Shown: positions 7,029 to 12,977 of the stretch, one piece after another | Numbering within the stretch: position 1 is the stretch's first letter | Layout of the letters: each line of letters opens with the position of its first letter | Origin: a virus | Length of the DNA stretch: 24,691 nt | Strand: one strand, 5' to 3' | Virus record (IMG/VR): IMGVR_UViG_3300025889_016136 | Coordinates: 1-24,691 of that record | Position numbers and translations under genes: made by a program | Notes under the pieces: generated by a model | The model's database searches: none | Told to the model about the DNA's origin: nothing | What the model saw: the letters and a program-made list of their open reading frames with translations, nothing else

Positions 7029-7136
7029 TTACTCGGGGCCTCTGTACCAGATGGGAGCGGTGACTCCTGCCAGGAGGACGAACAAGCCGAGGGCTGCGGC
7101 TGCTCCAAACGCGATCAGCTTGAGGGCGAACAACAT
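7029..7136 (-). CDS. Very small (35 aa) hydrophobic membrane protein
   Basis: The ATG at 7136 overlaps the TGA of the preceding gene as TGATG, and the frame ends at TAA 7031-7029. The product, MLFALKLIAFGAAAALGLF followed by VLLAGVTAPIWYRGPE, is one long hydrophobic helix with a short aromatic/basic C-terminus. The overlap with the preceding stop and the 2-base gap to the next gene argue that it is real despite its size. It could be a membrane peptide modifying the host envelope early in infection, but nothing in the sequence fixes a function. Confidence 0.6.
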   Translation of the reverse strand: MLFALKLIAFGAAAALGLFVLLAGVTAPIWYRGPE

Positions 7137-7594
7137 CAGACCCTCTTGATCCCGAGGGTCAACGTCGTGTCCACCTTGAGGACCTCACCCAGCTTGCCGG
7201 GCAGGGCCTCCGCGATCACAGACGCGGTCGCGTCCCTTACGTTAGCCTCGTCGGCCATTTCGCGCACGATGGCGCTCAGGCTGTTCGTGTTGACGGACTC
7301 CTTGATGAGGTGCTCGTAGCCCTGCTCGCGGAGGGCGTCGAGGAACGCGCCCTCGTCGGCGTCCTTGTTGCGCCGGGCGAACAGCCGGTTGATCGGGTAG
7401 ACGCGGGCGCGGCCTCCGTCTGGGGCGAACACCTCGACGCTGGGGGCCTCGGCGTACAGCATCTCGTCGACGAGCTGGTCCCGCATTCCGTCGCGGGTCT
7501 TCTTGGCGGCCTTGAGTTTCTCTTCGAGGACGCGGACATCCTCGTCGGCGGCAACGAAGTCGCGAGCAAGGTCTTGGACTGAATTGAGTGTCAT
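7136..7594 (-). CDS. Phage replication-region protein with N-terminal coiled coil
   Basis: A 152-aa protein from ATG 7594, whose leader CGTTCCAACCC has no Shine-Dalgarno. Residues about 5-45 form a heptad-like helix (ARDFVAADEDVRVLEEKLKAAKKTRDGMRDQLVDEML). Next comes a strand segment (SVEVFAPDGGRARVYPINRLFARR) and an acidic 'DEGAFLDALREQGYEHLIKESVNTNSLSAIVREM' region. The 'coiled coil, small beta element, D-x-LREQGxxxLxKExVNTxxLSAxVRE' layout resembles hypothetical proteins common beside phage recombination and primase genes, but no activity is known to me. It is the second gene of the leftward operon. Confidence 0.85.
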   Translation of the reverse strand: MTLNSVQDLARDFVAADEDVRVLEEKLKAAKKTRDGMRDQLVDEMLYAEAPSVEVFAPDGGRARVYPINRLFARRNKDADEGAFLDALREQGYEHLIKESVNTNSLSAIVREMADEANVRDATASVIAEALPGKLGEVLKVDTTLTLGIKRV

Positions 7595-7649
7595 GGGTTG
7601 GAACGGGTGCGAGGATGAGCTTTGCAGCTCAGCCTCAAGGGATGGGAGC

Positions 7650-7673
7650 CCTCCGGCGGCGGTGCGCCGGAGG
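7650..7673 (-). other. Perfect 9-bp intergenic stem-loop
   Basis: CCTCCGGCG and CGCCGGAGG pair without mismatch around a six-base loop in the 87-base gap between the first and second genes of the leftward operon. There is no T-run on either side. It may set transcript stability or partial termination after the first gene. Confidence 0.5.
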
Positions 7674-7681
7674 CGTGCGGA

Positions 7682-7873
7682 TCAGACGGCCTTCTGCTCG
7701 TCGGCCTTGCGCTCGAAGTACGTGGCCTCCATGAGCAGTTGGTGGCGTGTCAGGTTGCCGAGGCCACGCTCGCGGAACCCGAGGACGTCCTTGGAGAGGT
7801 CCGAGACGTAGGTGAGAAGCTCGGCGACGGAGAGGCTGCGGGCGAAAGTGGTGGGGCGGGTCGTGTTCGTCAT
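7682..7873 (-). CDS. Small (63 aa) first gene of the replication operon
   Basis: ATG 7873 to TGA 7682-7684. The product begins MTNTTRPTTFARSLSVAEL and is predicted helical with a basic centre (FRERGLGNLTRHQLL) and a charged C-terminus (FERKADEQKAV). It is the promoter-proximal gene. The promoter cassette at 7964-7920 would start transcription near 7912, giving a leader of about 40 bases ending ACCACCCAGCC without a Shine-Dalgarno. No family is recognised; position suggests an early-expressed regulator or host-takeover protein, which is inference. Confidence 0.65.
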   Translation of the reverse strand: MTNTTRPTTFARSLSVAELLTYVSDLSKDVLGFRERGLGNLTRHQLLMEATYFERKADEQKAV

Positions 7874-7919
7874 GGCTGGGTGGTGGTTGCTGGCGAGGGC
7901 TGATTCCCTCGACACGCCT

Positions 7920-7964
7920 ACTTTCGGCTCTCTGGCCTGTTTTCGCAAGGCCCTTTTCGGAAAA
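7920..7964 (-). promoter_or_regulatory. Promoter with palindromic operator (copy 1, leftward replication operon)
   Basis: Read leftward: palindrome TTTTCCGAAAA (7964-7954), two bases, GCCTTGCGA with -35 box TTGCGA (7948-7943), 17 bp, then -10 box GAAAGT (7925-7920). The same order and spacing recur at two rightward sites (9802-9846 and 11248-11292). It lies right after the stop of the SNF2-like gene and faces the replication operon. Confidence 0.7.
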
Positions 7965-7968
7965 ATAG

Positions 7969-9384
7969 TCAGCGGACGCCCTCCAAGACCCCTGAGACCA
8001 GTTCCTCCCTCCGGCCCAGGACGCGGTAGACGACCTCGTCGATGGTCTCCCTGGCGTGAACGTGGTAGTAGGTCACTGGCCGGCCCTGCCCTGGCCGGTG
8101 GACGCGGGCGAGGCTCTGGAGATAGAGCCCGAGGTTGAACCCAGTGCTCAGGTAGACGCAGATCCGGGCTCGGGTCAGGTCGATGCCTTCAGCGCCGCTC
8201 GCGATCTGGACGACAAGCACGCGGGCTCCGCCGTTGCGCCACAGCTCCAGGTCGTTCGCCTCGCCGGACAGCTCCGCAACACTGGTGCCGGCCAGGGCTG
8301 CCGCCTCGCGCGTCACGCGGATGTCTTGGCGGAACTGCCCGAAGACCACGACCGGCTCGTCGGTGCTTTCTAGGATGTCGATCAGCGCCTGCTTCTTCGC
8401 CGTACACACCTCGACCTCCTCTCGGTCTTCGTGGCCCAGCAGGTTCGCTACCAGCGAGGCATCGTCTGTGCCGGTGGGCTCGTTCCGCTCAACGACGGCG
8501 AGTCCGCTGCACAGTTGCTGCATCCTGAGGAGCCGCACGAGGCCGTTCTGCGCGTTGATCTCGCCCTCCGCGATGGCGGCCTGGAGGTCGTTCGCGAGGG
8601 CGTCGTATAGCCTCCTGGCCTTGCTGTCGAGGTCCACTGTGATCGTCTCGTGACGAGCCTCCGGCAGGTTGAGCTGCACAGCATCGTCAGGCGGGCTGTG
8701 CATGAGGGCCGACATCCGGTCAGTCATCTCCTCTTGGCGCTGGTAGCCGACGACCTGCTTCGCCTTGTACCCGCCCATCTGGGCGTACCGTGCGCGGAAC
8801 GACACGAAGCTCCGCCCGAATACGCTGGGGTCCAGCGTGCGGAACTGGGCGAAGACGTCCATCGGGGAGTGCGGCATGGGCGTACCCGAGAGCATGACCA
8901 CGCGCCCGGCGGTCTGCGTGAGCCGCGCTGCCGCCTTGCTGGTCTTGCCGTGCGGGCTCTTCAGCTTCTGGGCCTCGTCGAAGACCACGAGGTCGAAGGC
9001 GACGGTCCTGAGCCACGCGGTCGCCTCGCGGGACAGCAGCATCTGGTAGTTGATGACGGCGACGAACGGCGCTCGGTCGTACCGGGCTCGCTCGTACTGC
9101 TTCTTCATGCCGCCGACGCGGGCCTTCACGCTGCGGCCCAGCTTGGTCGCGGGTGCGACTCGCCAGGGCCGCTCGCTCCAGGTCGAGAACTGGTTCGGCC
9201 ACACAGACGCGACCACGCTCTTGGGCGCGACGATCAGGACAGCCTGAGCGTGCGTTTCGTCGGCGGCGCTGACAACGCAACGGCTCTTGCCTGCGCCCAT
9301 CGTCAGGTGCAGGTAGCTCGCTCGGCGCTCGCGCACCCAGTCGATGGCGGCACGCTGATGCGGCCAAGGCTCGGGGATCGGCAT
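7969..9384 (-). CDS. SNF2-like superfamily 2 DNA helicase/translocase
   Basis: A 471-aa protein from ATG 9384, overlapping the HTH-gene stop as TGATG. Motif I is TMGAGKS (28-34), motif II DEAQ (136-139) and motif III SGTP (166-169). Motif V is QIASGAEGIDL (393-403) and motif VI LARVHRPGQ (425-433). Together with the N-terminal WPHQRAAIDW 'Q-motif' this is the SNF2/RapA-type two-lobe ATPase set found in many phages. These proteins move along double-stranded DNA without strand separation and are thought to serve replication, recombination or template remodelling. Length is typical of the minimal phage form, with no accessory chromatin domains. The in-frame extension above the chosen ATG is Arg-rich shadow sequence within the HTH gene. 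It is co-transcribed with the HTH regulator. Confidence 0.93.
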   Translation of the reverse strand: MPIPEPWPHQRAAIDWVRERRASYLHLTMGAGKSRCVVSAADETHAQAVLIVAPKSVVASVWPNQFSTWSERPWRVAPATKLGRSVKARVGGMKKQYERARYDRAPFVAVINYQMLLSREATAWLRTVAFDLVVFDEAQKLKSPHGKTSKAAARLTQTAGRVVMLSGTPMPHSPMDVFAQFRTLDPSVFGRSFVSFRARYAQMGGYKAKQVVGYQRQEEMTDRMSALMHSPPDDAVQLNLPEARHETITVDLDSKARRLYDALANDLQAAIAEGEINAQNGLVRLLRMQQLCSGLAVVERNEPTGTDDASLVANLLGHEDREEVEVCTAKKQALIDILESTDEPVVVFGQFRQDIRVTREAAALAGTSVAELSGEANDLELWRNGGARVLVVQIASGAEGIDLTRARICVYLSTGFNLGLYLQSLARVHRPGQGRPVTYYHVHARETIDEVVYRVLGRREELVSGVLEGVR

Positions 9385-9710
9385 CAGCGAGCGAACACGA
9401 CCTTCATGTCGTCGAAGTCTCGGGCGAGGTCCTTGGGCTTGATCCTCCTGCCGAGCTTCTCGGTCAGGAGCTGAGCGACGGCTGCGGCCTGATCGACGGT
9501 GGGCTTCCTCCCCACGCGGGCGGATTGCCAGCAATACACGAGGTGCGTCGAGACGCCGATCTCCTGAGCCATCTGGGCCGGACTAAAGCCAGCCATCTGA
9601 GCGAGGAACTTGTAGGTGCCAGGGCTCCACTCCGCGCGTTCGAGCCGGGGTCGCCCGACTCGTGCGGGCTTGCTGGCGGTCTTGCGGGGAGTCTTCTTGC
9701 GGGTCGTCAT
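9384..9710 (-). CDS. Helix-turn-helix DNA-binding regulator
   Basis: A 108-aa protein from ATG 9710. It has a basic N-terminal arm (TTRKKTPRKTASKPARVGRPRL, with an AT-hook-like GRPR) and then a Cro/XRE-like HTH, FSPAQMAQEIGVSTHLVYCW (about 43-61). A C-terminal helix pair ends the protein. Other ATGs at 9764 and 9761 exist, but the sequence between holds a GC-rich stem-loop (9719-9733) and would code Pro/Arg-rich residues, so the later start is preferred. The gene lies divergent to the ATPase gene and among three copies of a TTTTCSGAAAA palindrome. It is therefore the obvious candidate repressor or activator of those promoters. That link is inference; the protein is too small to contain a RecA-cleavable peptidase domain. 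Confidence 0.85.
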   Translation of the reverse strand: MTTRKKTPRKTASKPARVGRPRLERAEWSPGTYKFLAQMAGFSPAQMAQEIGVSTHLVYCWQSARVGRKPTVDQAAAVAQLLTEKLGRRIKPKDLARDFDDMKVVFAR

Positions 9711-9718
9711 AGGGCTTG

Positions 9719-9733
9719 GCCGGCGCTGCCGGC
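9719..9733 (-). other. Leader stem-loop before the HTH gene
   Basis: GCCGGC, AGC, GCCGGC on the leftward strand forms a 6-bp GC stem with a three-base loop, ending 8 bases above the chosen ATG of the HTH gene. It could modulate translation of the regulator. No T-run follows. Confidence 0.35.
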
Positions 9734-9759
9734 GTCTCGGGGTGATCTGCACGGCCTCC

Positions 9760-9788
9760 ATCATGGGGCGGTGCTGGGCGTTCAACAA
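9760..9788 (-). promoter_or_regulatory. Candidate promoter of the HTH-SNF2 operon
   Basis: Leftward TTGTTG (9788-9783), 17 bp, CATGAT (9765-9760) would start RNA near 9753, about 43 bases before the HTH ATG. The boxes are weak and only share the general nAnnnT form of the other -10s. The shared TTTTCCGAAAA palindrome (9812-9802) lies 13 bases upstream instead of 5, so regulation may differ. Confidence 0.3.
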
Positions 9789-9801
9789 GCCCCAGAGCGC
9801 C

Positions 9802-9846
9802 TTTTCGGAAAATACCCTTGCGAATGCCTCGCTGAGGTCCGATGGT
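9802..9846 (+). promoter_or_regulatory. Promoter with palindromic operator (copy 2, rightward ATPase gene)
   Basis: TTTTCGGAAAA (9802-9812), TA, CCCTTGCGA with -35 TTGCGA (9818-9823), 17 bp, -10 GATGGT (9841-9846). It matches copy 3 in every box and in spacing. The predicted RNA starts near 9853, leaving a leader of about 58 bases before the ATPase ATG at 9911. A GTG at 9854, in frame with the ATPase, would permit a leaderless alternative. Confidence 0.75.
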
Positions 9847-9910
9847 TGTGTCAGTGCCGGTCACCGGCGCAGCAACAACAACACCGACCCTTAGCCAACG
9901 AGGTTCCACG

Positions 9911-11188
9911 ATGACTCCCTTCACCTGCTTCTCCTCCTCCCATCAGGGCTGCGGCTCTGTCCACCGCACCCTCAAGGCCGCCCACGGATGCTGCAAGGTC
10001 GCAGAAACGCGATTCGGTGAGGTGCGCCAGCCGGTGCCCGTCGCCAGCCGTGCAGAGAAGGACGAGAAGTACCCGGCATCCGAGGCGGCTGCTGCTCGTT
10101 ACGCCGAGTGGGCCGCGAAGAACGGCGTCAACACGAAGGGCAAGCCCACGGAGGCAAGCGCAGAGCCGTCAGCCGAGCCCGCTCAGGAGCCCGAGCCCGC
10201 TCAGGCGGAGGCTGGGGCGGGTGCCCTCAACGGCGCGGACATCGCCGCTGCGGCTGCGACCGACGCCCACCCGCTCGCCGGCCTTGCGGAGCAGCTCCAG
10301 CCGCTCCTGGCTCCGCCGATCATCGAGGACGTCTGCGGATCCGTTCAGACGATGCTCGACTCCGCGATCAAGCAGGTCGAGGTTGAGCCGAAGGTGATCG
10401 AGGTCGTCACGCCCGACGCTGAGCCGGTGCAGATCGAAGGCGACCAGCACGAGAACTTCGAGCTGCTGCTCAAACTCGTCGGCGCTGGCGAGAACGTGTT
10501 CATGTCAGGCCCTGCCGGCTCAGGCAAGACGACCGGCGCAAAGAACGTCGCGGAGGCGCTCGGCATGGACTTGATCGTCCAGCCGGTCGCCCTCGACAAG
10601 TTCGAGGCTACCGGCTTCATCGACGCCGGCGGCAGCTACCGCGAGTCGGCGGTGTACCGCTGGGCCACATCCGAGAAGCCGGCGCTCCTCCTGCTCGACG
10701 AGGTGGACGGCTGGATGCCTCAGGCGCTCGTCGCCCTCAACCCGATCCTCGACAACCGCCTCGGCATCTTCCCTGGCGGTCAGCAGTTCGAGATCGACCC
10801 TCGCCACAGGGTCATCGCCACGGCGAACACCTGGGGCCTCGGTGCCGACGCCGAGTACGTCGGGCGCAACCGCCTCGACGCGGCCTCGCTCGACCGGTTC
10901 GGCGCTCGCATCGGCTGGGGCTACGACGAGAAGTTCGAACGCAAGATGGTCAAGGCCAAGTTCGGCCACGAGATCGGAAAGGCCGCCGTGGACGCCTCCC
11001 TGCAGGTTCGCAAGCGCCTGAAGGACACCGGCACGAAGGTGCTCTGGGGGCCTCGCCAGACGCTCGGGCTGGCCGCCCGGCTTGCGGCCAAGTTCACCCT
11101 CGCTGAGGCGTTCGAGGTTTCCGCCCTGGCCCAGCTTGCGGACGCCAACCGCAAGCGCATCCTTGAAGGTATCGCTGGAGTGAGCTGA
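9911..11188 (+). CDS. CobS/MoxR-like AAA+ ATPase
   Basis: A 425-aa protein from ATG 9911 (weak GAGG eight bases upstream). The N-terminus has a Cys/His cluster, CFSSSHQGCGSVHRTLKAAH then GCC, like small zinc-binding modules of phage proteins. A Pro/Glu/Ala-rich linker (about 75-105) follows. The AAA+ core has Walker A GPAGSGKTT (200-208), Walker B LLLLDEVDG (259-267), sensor-1 ATANTWG (303-309) and a LDRFGA arginine-finger region (327-332). This matches the MoxR/CobS group (AAA_5-type), which work as hexamers with VWA-domain partners to remodel proteins or insert metals; phages often carry a CobS-like ATPase of unknown target. The next gene encodes a VWA-like protein, reinforcing the pair. 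Upstream in-frame ATG 9842 overlaps the -10 box and is rejected. Confidence 0.93.
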   Translation: MTPFTCFSSSHQGCGSVHRTLKAAHGCCKVAETRFGEVRQPVPVASRAEKDEKYPASEAAAARYAEWAAKNGVNTKGKPTEASAEPSAEPAQEPEPAQAEAGAGALNGADIAAAAATDAHPLAGLAEQLQPLLAPPIIEDVCGSVQTMLDSAIKQVEVEPKVIEVVTPDAEPVQIEGDQHENFELLLKLVGAGENVFMSGPAGSGKTTGAKNVAEALGMDLIVQPVALDKFEATGFIDAGGSYRESAVYRWATSEKPALLLLDEVDGWMPQALVALNPILDNRLGIFPGGQQFEIDPRHRVIATANTWGLGADAEYVGRNRLDAASLDRFGARIGWGYDEKFERKMVKAKFGHEIGKAAVDASLQVRKRLKDTGTKVLWGPRQTLGLAARLAAKFTLAEAFEVSALAQLADANRKRILEGIAGVS

Positions 11189-11247
11189 TTCTCACTCGGT
11201 GTGTTGTTGCGGCGGCGGCGGTCCTTCGGGGTCGTCGCCGCCTTTCT

Positions 11248-11292
11248 TTTTCGGAAAAGGCCCTTGCGAGATCCGGCGGAGTTGCCGATGGT
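11248..11292 (+). promoter_or_regulatory. Promoter with palindromic operator (copy 3, VWA-like gene)
   Basis: TTTTCGGAAAA (11248-11258), GG, CCCTTGCGA with -35 TTGCGA (11264-11269), 17 bp, -10 GATGGT (11287-11292). The -10 ends six bases before the ATG at 11299, so RNA should start at or next to the A of the start codon, giving a leaderless message. The site lies in the 110-base gap after the ATPase gene. Confidence 0.75.
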
Positions 11293-11298
11293 TAGGTC

Positions 11299-12288
11299 AT
11301 GCAGAAGCAACAGCACACCCCTTCCACCGTCATGGTCTCCGACGAAGACGGCTCGCAGCACCGCTGCCTCAACGGAAACGTCCTCGCGGACATCTTCGCC
11401 AACTCGCCCGTCTACCGTCGCGAGACCCCTCCCGAGACCATCGCGCCTGACCTTAGCCGGATTGGCTACGAGGCCAACGGCGAGCGCATCGTGCGCGTCT
11501 TCGGGGACTACGAGTCGGCCCTGGCTCGCATGGAGGACATCTGGGGCACCCGCGACCAAGACACCCTCAAGGGCTTGCTGGCTGACCGCTACAAGCCCGT
11601 GCTCGGCGCGACGAAGGCCGCTGAGGCGCTCTTCGATCGCGTGCAGCGCGAGGTCCCCATCGAGACTCTGCGCTCGCAGATGGAGGCGTCCGTCTGCGGC
11701 GGCTCCCCCCGCATCGGCGCGTACCTCGCCAACGAGCCGCTCTCGATGAACCGCTTCGTCAGCCAGCTCAACGAGCAGGGAGCGATCCGAGTGTTCTACG
11801 ACCTCTCGACCTCTTCGGGCACGGCTTCCGATACCGTGCTCGGTCGCGGCGTTGCCGCCCTGGCCTTGGTCACCTGCCTTCAGCAGGTCCGCCCGGTGGA
11901 GCTGTGGATCACGACCAGCGGCACCGCTCGGAGCGCCTCAGGCGGCCAGTGCCACACCCTCTTCGGCCTCCGCCTCAGCACAGCACCGCTCGACCTGTCG
12001 GTTGCGTCTCGCGCCCTAGCGGACTACCGGATGCGGAACTTCCTTTACCGGGGCGAGATGCGGATGATCGGCGCTGGGTTGCACGAGCCGACTGCCCTGG
12101 CCTGGTCCCCGATCCCTTACGCTGTCAAGTGTGGCGCGACCCCGAACGACATCGTGATCGGGCCGCACAAGGAGGGCGAGAAGAACAGCGTCTCCCCGAC
12201 GCACTCGCCGGTGGACTGGATCAAACGGGAACTCGAACTGTGGCTGACGAACAGCGGGAACAGCGCGGCGATGGCCTCGCTCGGGTGA
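11299..12288 (+). CDS. VWA-like partner of the CobS-type ATPase
   Basis: A 329-aa protein from ATG 11299. The centre, IRVFYDLSTSSGTASDTVL (about 163-181), reads as a strand ending in a MIDAS-like DxSxS (D168, S170, S172). It is followed by an amphipathic helix GRGVAALALVTCLQQV and a strand VELWITTSGT carrying a possible third MIDAS Thr. This is the layout of a von Willebrand A domain as in CobT/MoxR-associated VWA proteins. The preceding SVCGGSPRIGAYLANEPLSM is reminiscent of uncharacterised phage/plasmid proteins (DUF7192-like) found with CobS-like ATPases. It probably forms a remodelling complex with the upstream ATPase; the substrate is unknown. It has its own promoter, almost certainly leaderless. 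Its stop overlaps the start of the next gene as GTGA. Confidence 0.88.
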   Translation: MQKQQHTPSTVMVSDEDGSQHRCLNGNVLADIFANSPVYRRETPPETIAPDLSRIGYEANGERIVRVFGDYESALARMEDIWGTRDQDTLKGLLADRYKPVLGATKAAEALFDRVQREVPIETLRSQMEASVCGGSPRIGAYLANEPLSMNRFVSQLNEQGAIRVFYDLSTSSGTASDTVLGRGVAALALVTCLQQVRPVELWITTSGTARSASGGQCHTLFGLRLSTAPLDLSVASRALADYRMRNFLYRGEMRMIGAGLHEPTALAWSPIPYAVKCGATPNDIVIGPHKEGEKNSVSPTHSPVDWIKRELELWLTNSGNSAAMASLG

Positions 12289-12530
12289 GCGCCGAATGGC
12301 AAGCTCAGCTCCTCCGGCACGCGCTCGAACACGCGGCGGAGGGGCTGGCTCACATCCAGGAGGCGTCTGCTGCGCTCCAGGCGGCGTTGGACGGCTCGCC
12401 GGGCTCAGCGGTCGCGGAAGCGCCCGGATCGCCTGAGGGCGAACACAGGGCGCTTCTGCGGATAGGCGACGTCGAGCTTGTCGACGGCGACGAGGGCGTG
12501 GAGCTTCGCCCTGCTACTCCGGCACGGTGA
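12285..12530 (+). CDS. Small (81 aa) helical protein, third gene of the rightward operon
   Basis: GTG 12285-12287 overlaps the VWA-gene stop as GTGA and the frame runs 81 codons. Residues 1-40 (SAEWQAQLLRHALEHAAEGLAHIQEASAALQAAL) form an amphipathic helix with coiled-coil character. A Pro/Gly/Ser linker follows, then a short acidic beta part (RALLRIGDVELVDGDEGVELRP). A longer reading of the frame inside the VWA gene is discarded as shadow. The 3' end overlaps the convergent lipoprotein gene by 17 bases. No family is recognised; position suggests a component of the ATPase/VWA system. Confidence 0.65.
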   Translation: MSAEWQAQLLRHALEHAAEGLAHIQEASAALQAALDGSPGSAVAEAPGSPEGEHRALLRIGDVELVDGDEGVELRPATPAR

Positions 12531-12768
12531 CCGGGGCGCTCGGGTCGTCTGCCACGATTGCTCGGAGGAGGGCGCTCTCGCCCCTCCAGGTCTCGTACTC
12601 GACGGCGTTCATGTCGTCATGCTGAACGGCGAGATCCAGAAGCTCGTCGAACTTGCCGGTGACGGCTCCCACGCTGGGGGCGATGGCGTCTCGGCGGATC
12701 ATCCCCTTCCCGCCAGGACAGGCGGTCAGAAGGAGGCACGCGGCTGCTGCGGTGAGGGCTCGTCTCAT
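12514..12768 (-). CDS. Small lipoprotein in the lysis region (possible outer-membrane spanin)
   Basis: An 84-aa protein from ATG 12768, overlapping the holin-like gene as ATGA. It has a basic start MRRA, a hydrophobic core LTAAAACLLL and a lipobox LTAC (Cys17), a textbook lipoprotein signal peptide. The mature part is about 68 aa and mostly helical/acidic. Phage o-spanins (Rz1-type) are small lipoproteins next to holin and endolysin genes, so this is a reasonable candidate. However, it lacks the Pro-richness of classical Rz1 and no i-spanin partner is obvious. Its presence suggests a Gram-negative-type envelope, which is inference. It is the last gene of the leftward late operon in the window. 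Confidence 0.8.
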   Translation of the reverse strand: MRRALTAAAACLLLTACPGGKGMIRRDAIAPSVGAVTGKFDELLDLAVQHDDMNAVEYETWRGESALLRAIVADDPSAPVTVPE

Positions 12769-12977
12769 TTCTTCCTCGGGGCCTTCTTGGCCGGCTGGGG
12801 CTTCTCCTGCGTGACGGCTCGGTAGCCGAGCACGCCGACCACGGCGGCGATGATGGTGCCGCCGGCGGTCTGAGTTGTGACGTCTTCGGCCCTGCCGCCC
12901 ATGACGAGGAGCACTGCTCCAGTCACGAGGGCGGCGATGGAAAGGCCGTAGCGTTGCTTCGGGCTAAGATCACTCAT
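12765..12977 (-). CDS. Holin-like two-helix membrane protein
   Basis: A 70-aa protein from ATG 12977, overlapping the end of the esterase gene by 8 bases. The N-terminus is SDLSPKQRYG, helix 1 is LSIAALVTGAVLLVMGG (12-28), a polar turn RAEDVTTQTAG follows, and helix 2 is GTIIAAVVGVLGYRAV (about 40-55). The strongly basic tail is KPQPAKKAPRKK. Two helices with a charged cytoplasmic tail is the class II holin layout, and the neighbouring lipoprotein supports a lysis cassette. The functional call is by topology and position only. Confidence 0.75.
   Translation of the reverse strand: MSDLSPKQRYGLSIAALVTGAVLLVMGGRAEDVTTQTAGGTIIAAVVGVLGYRAVTQEKPQPAKKAPRKK

Noticed and set aside
9842-9910. Earlier ATG at 9842 as start of the AAA+ ATPase.
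   Set aside because: It overlaps the -10 box of the promoter and the extra residues are low-complexity leader-type sequence; ATG 9911 opens directly into the Cys/His motif.
12480-12560. Possible bidirectional terminator at the convergent gene ends.
   Set aside because: The genes overlap by 17 bases and only a weak CCGG...CCGG pairing is present with no T-run, so no terminator can be supported.
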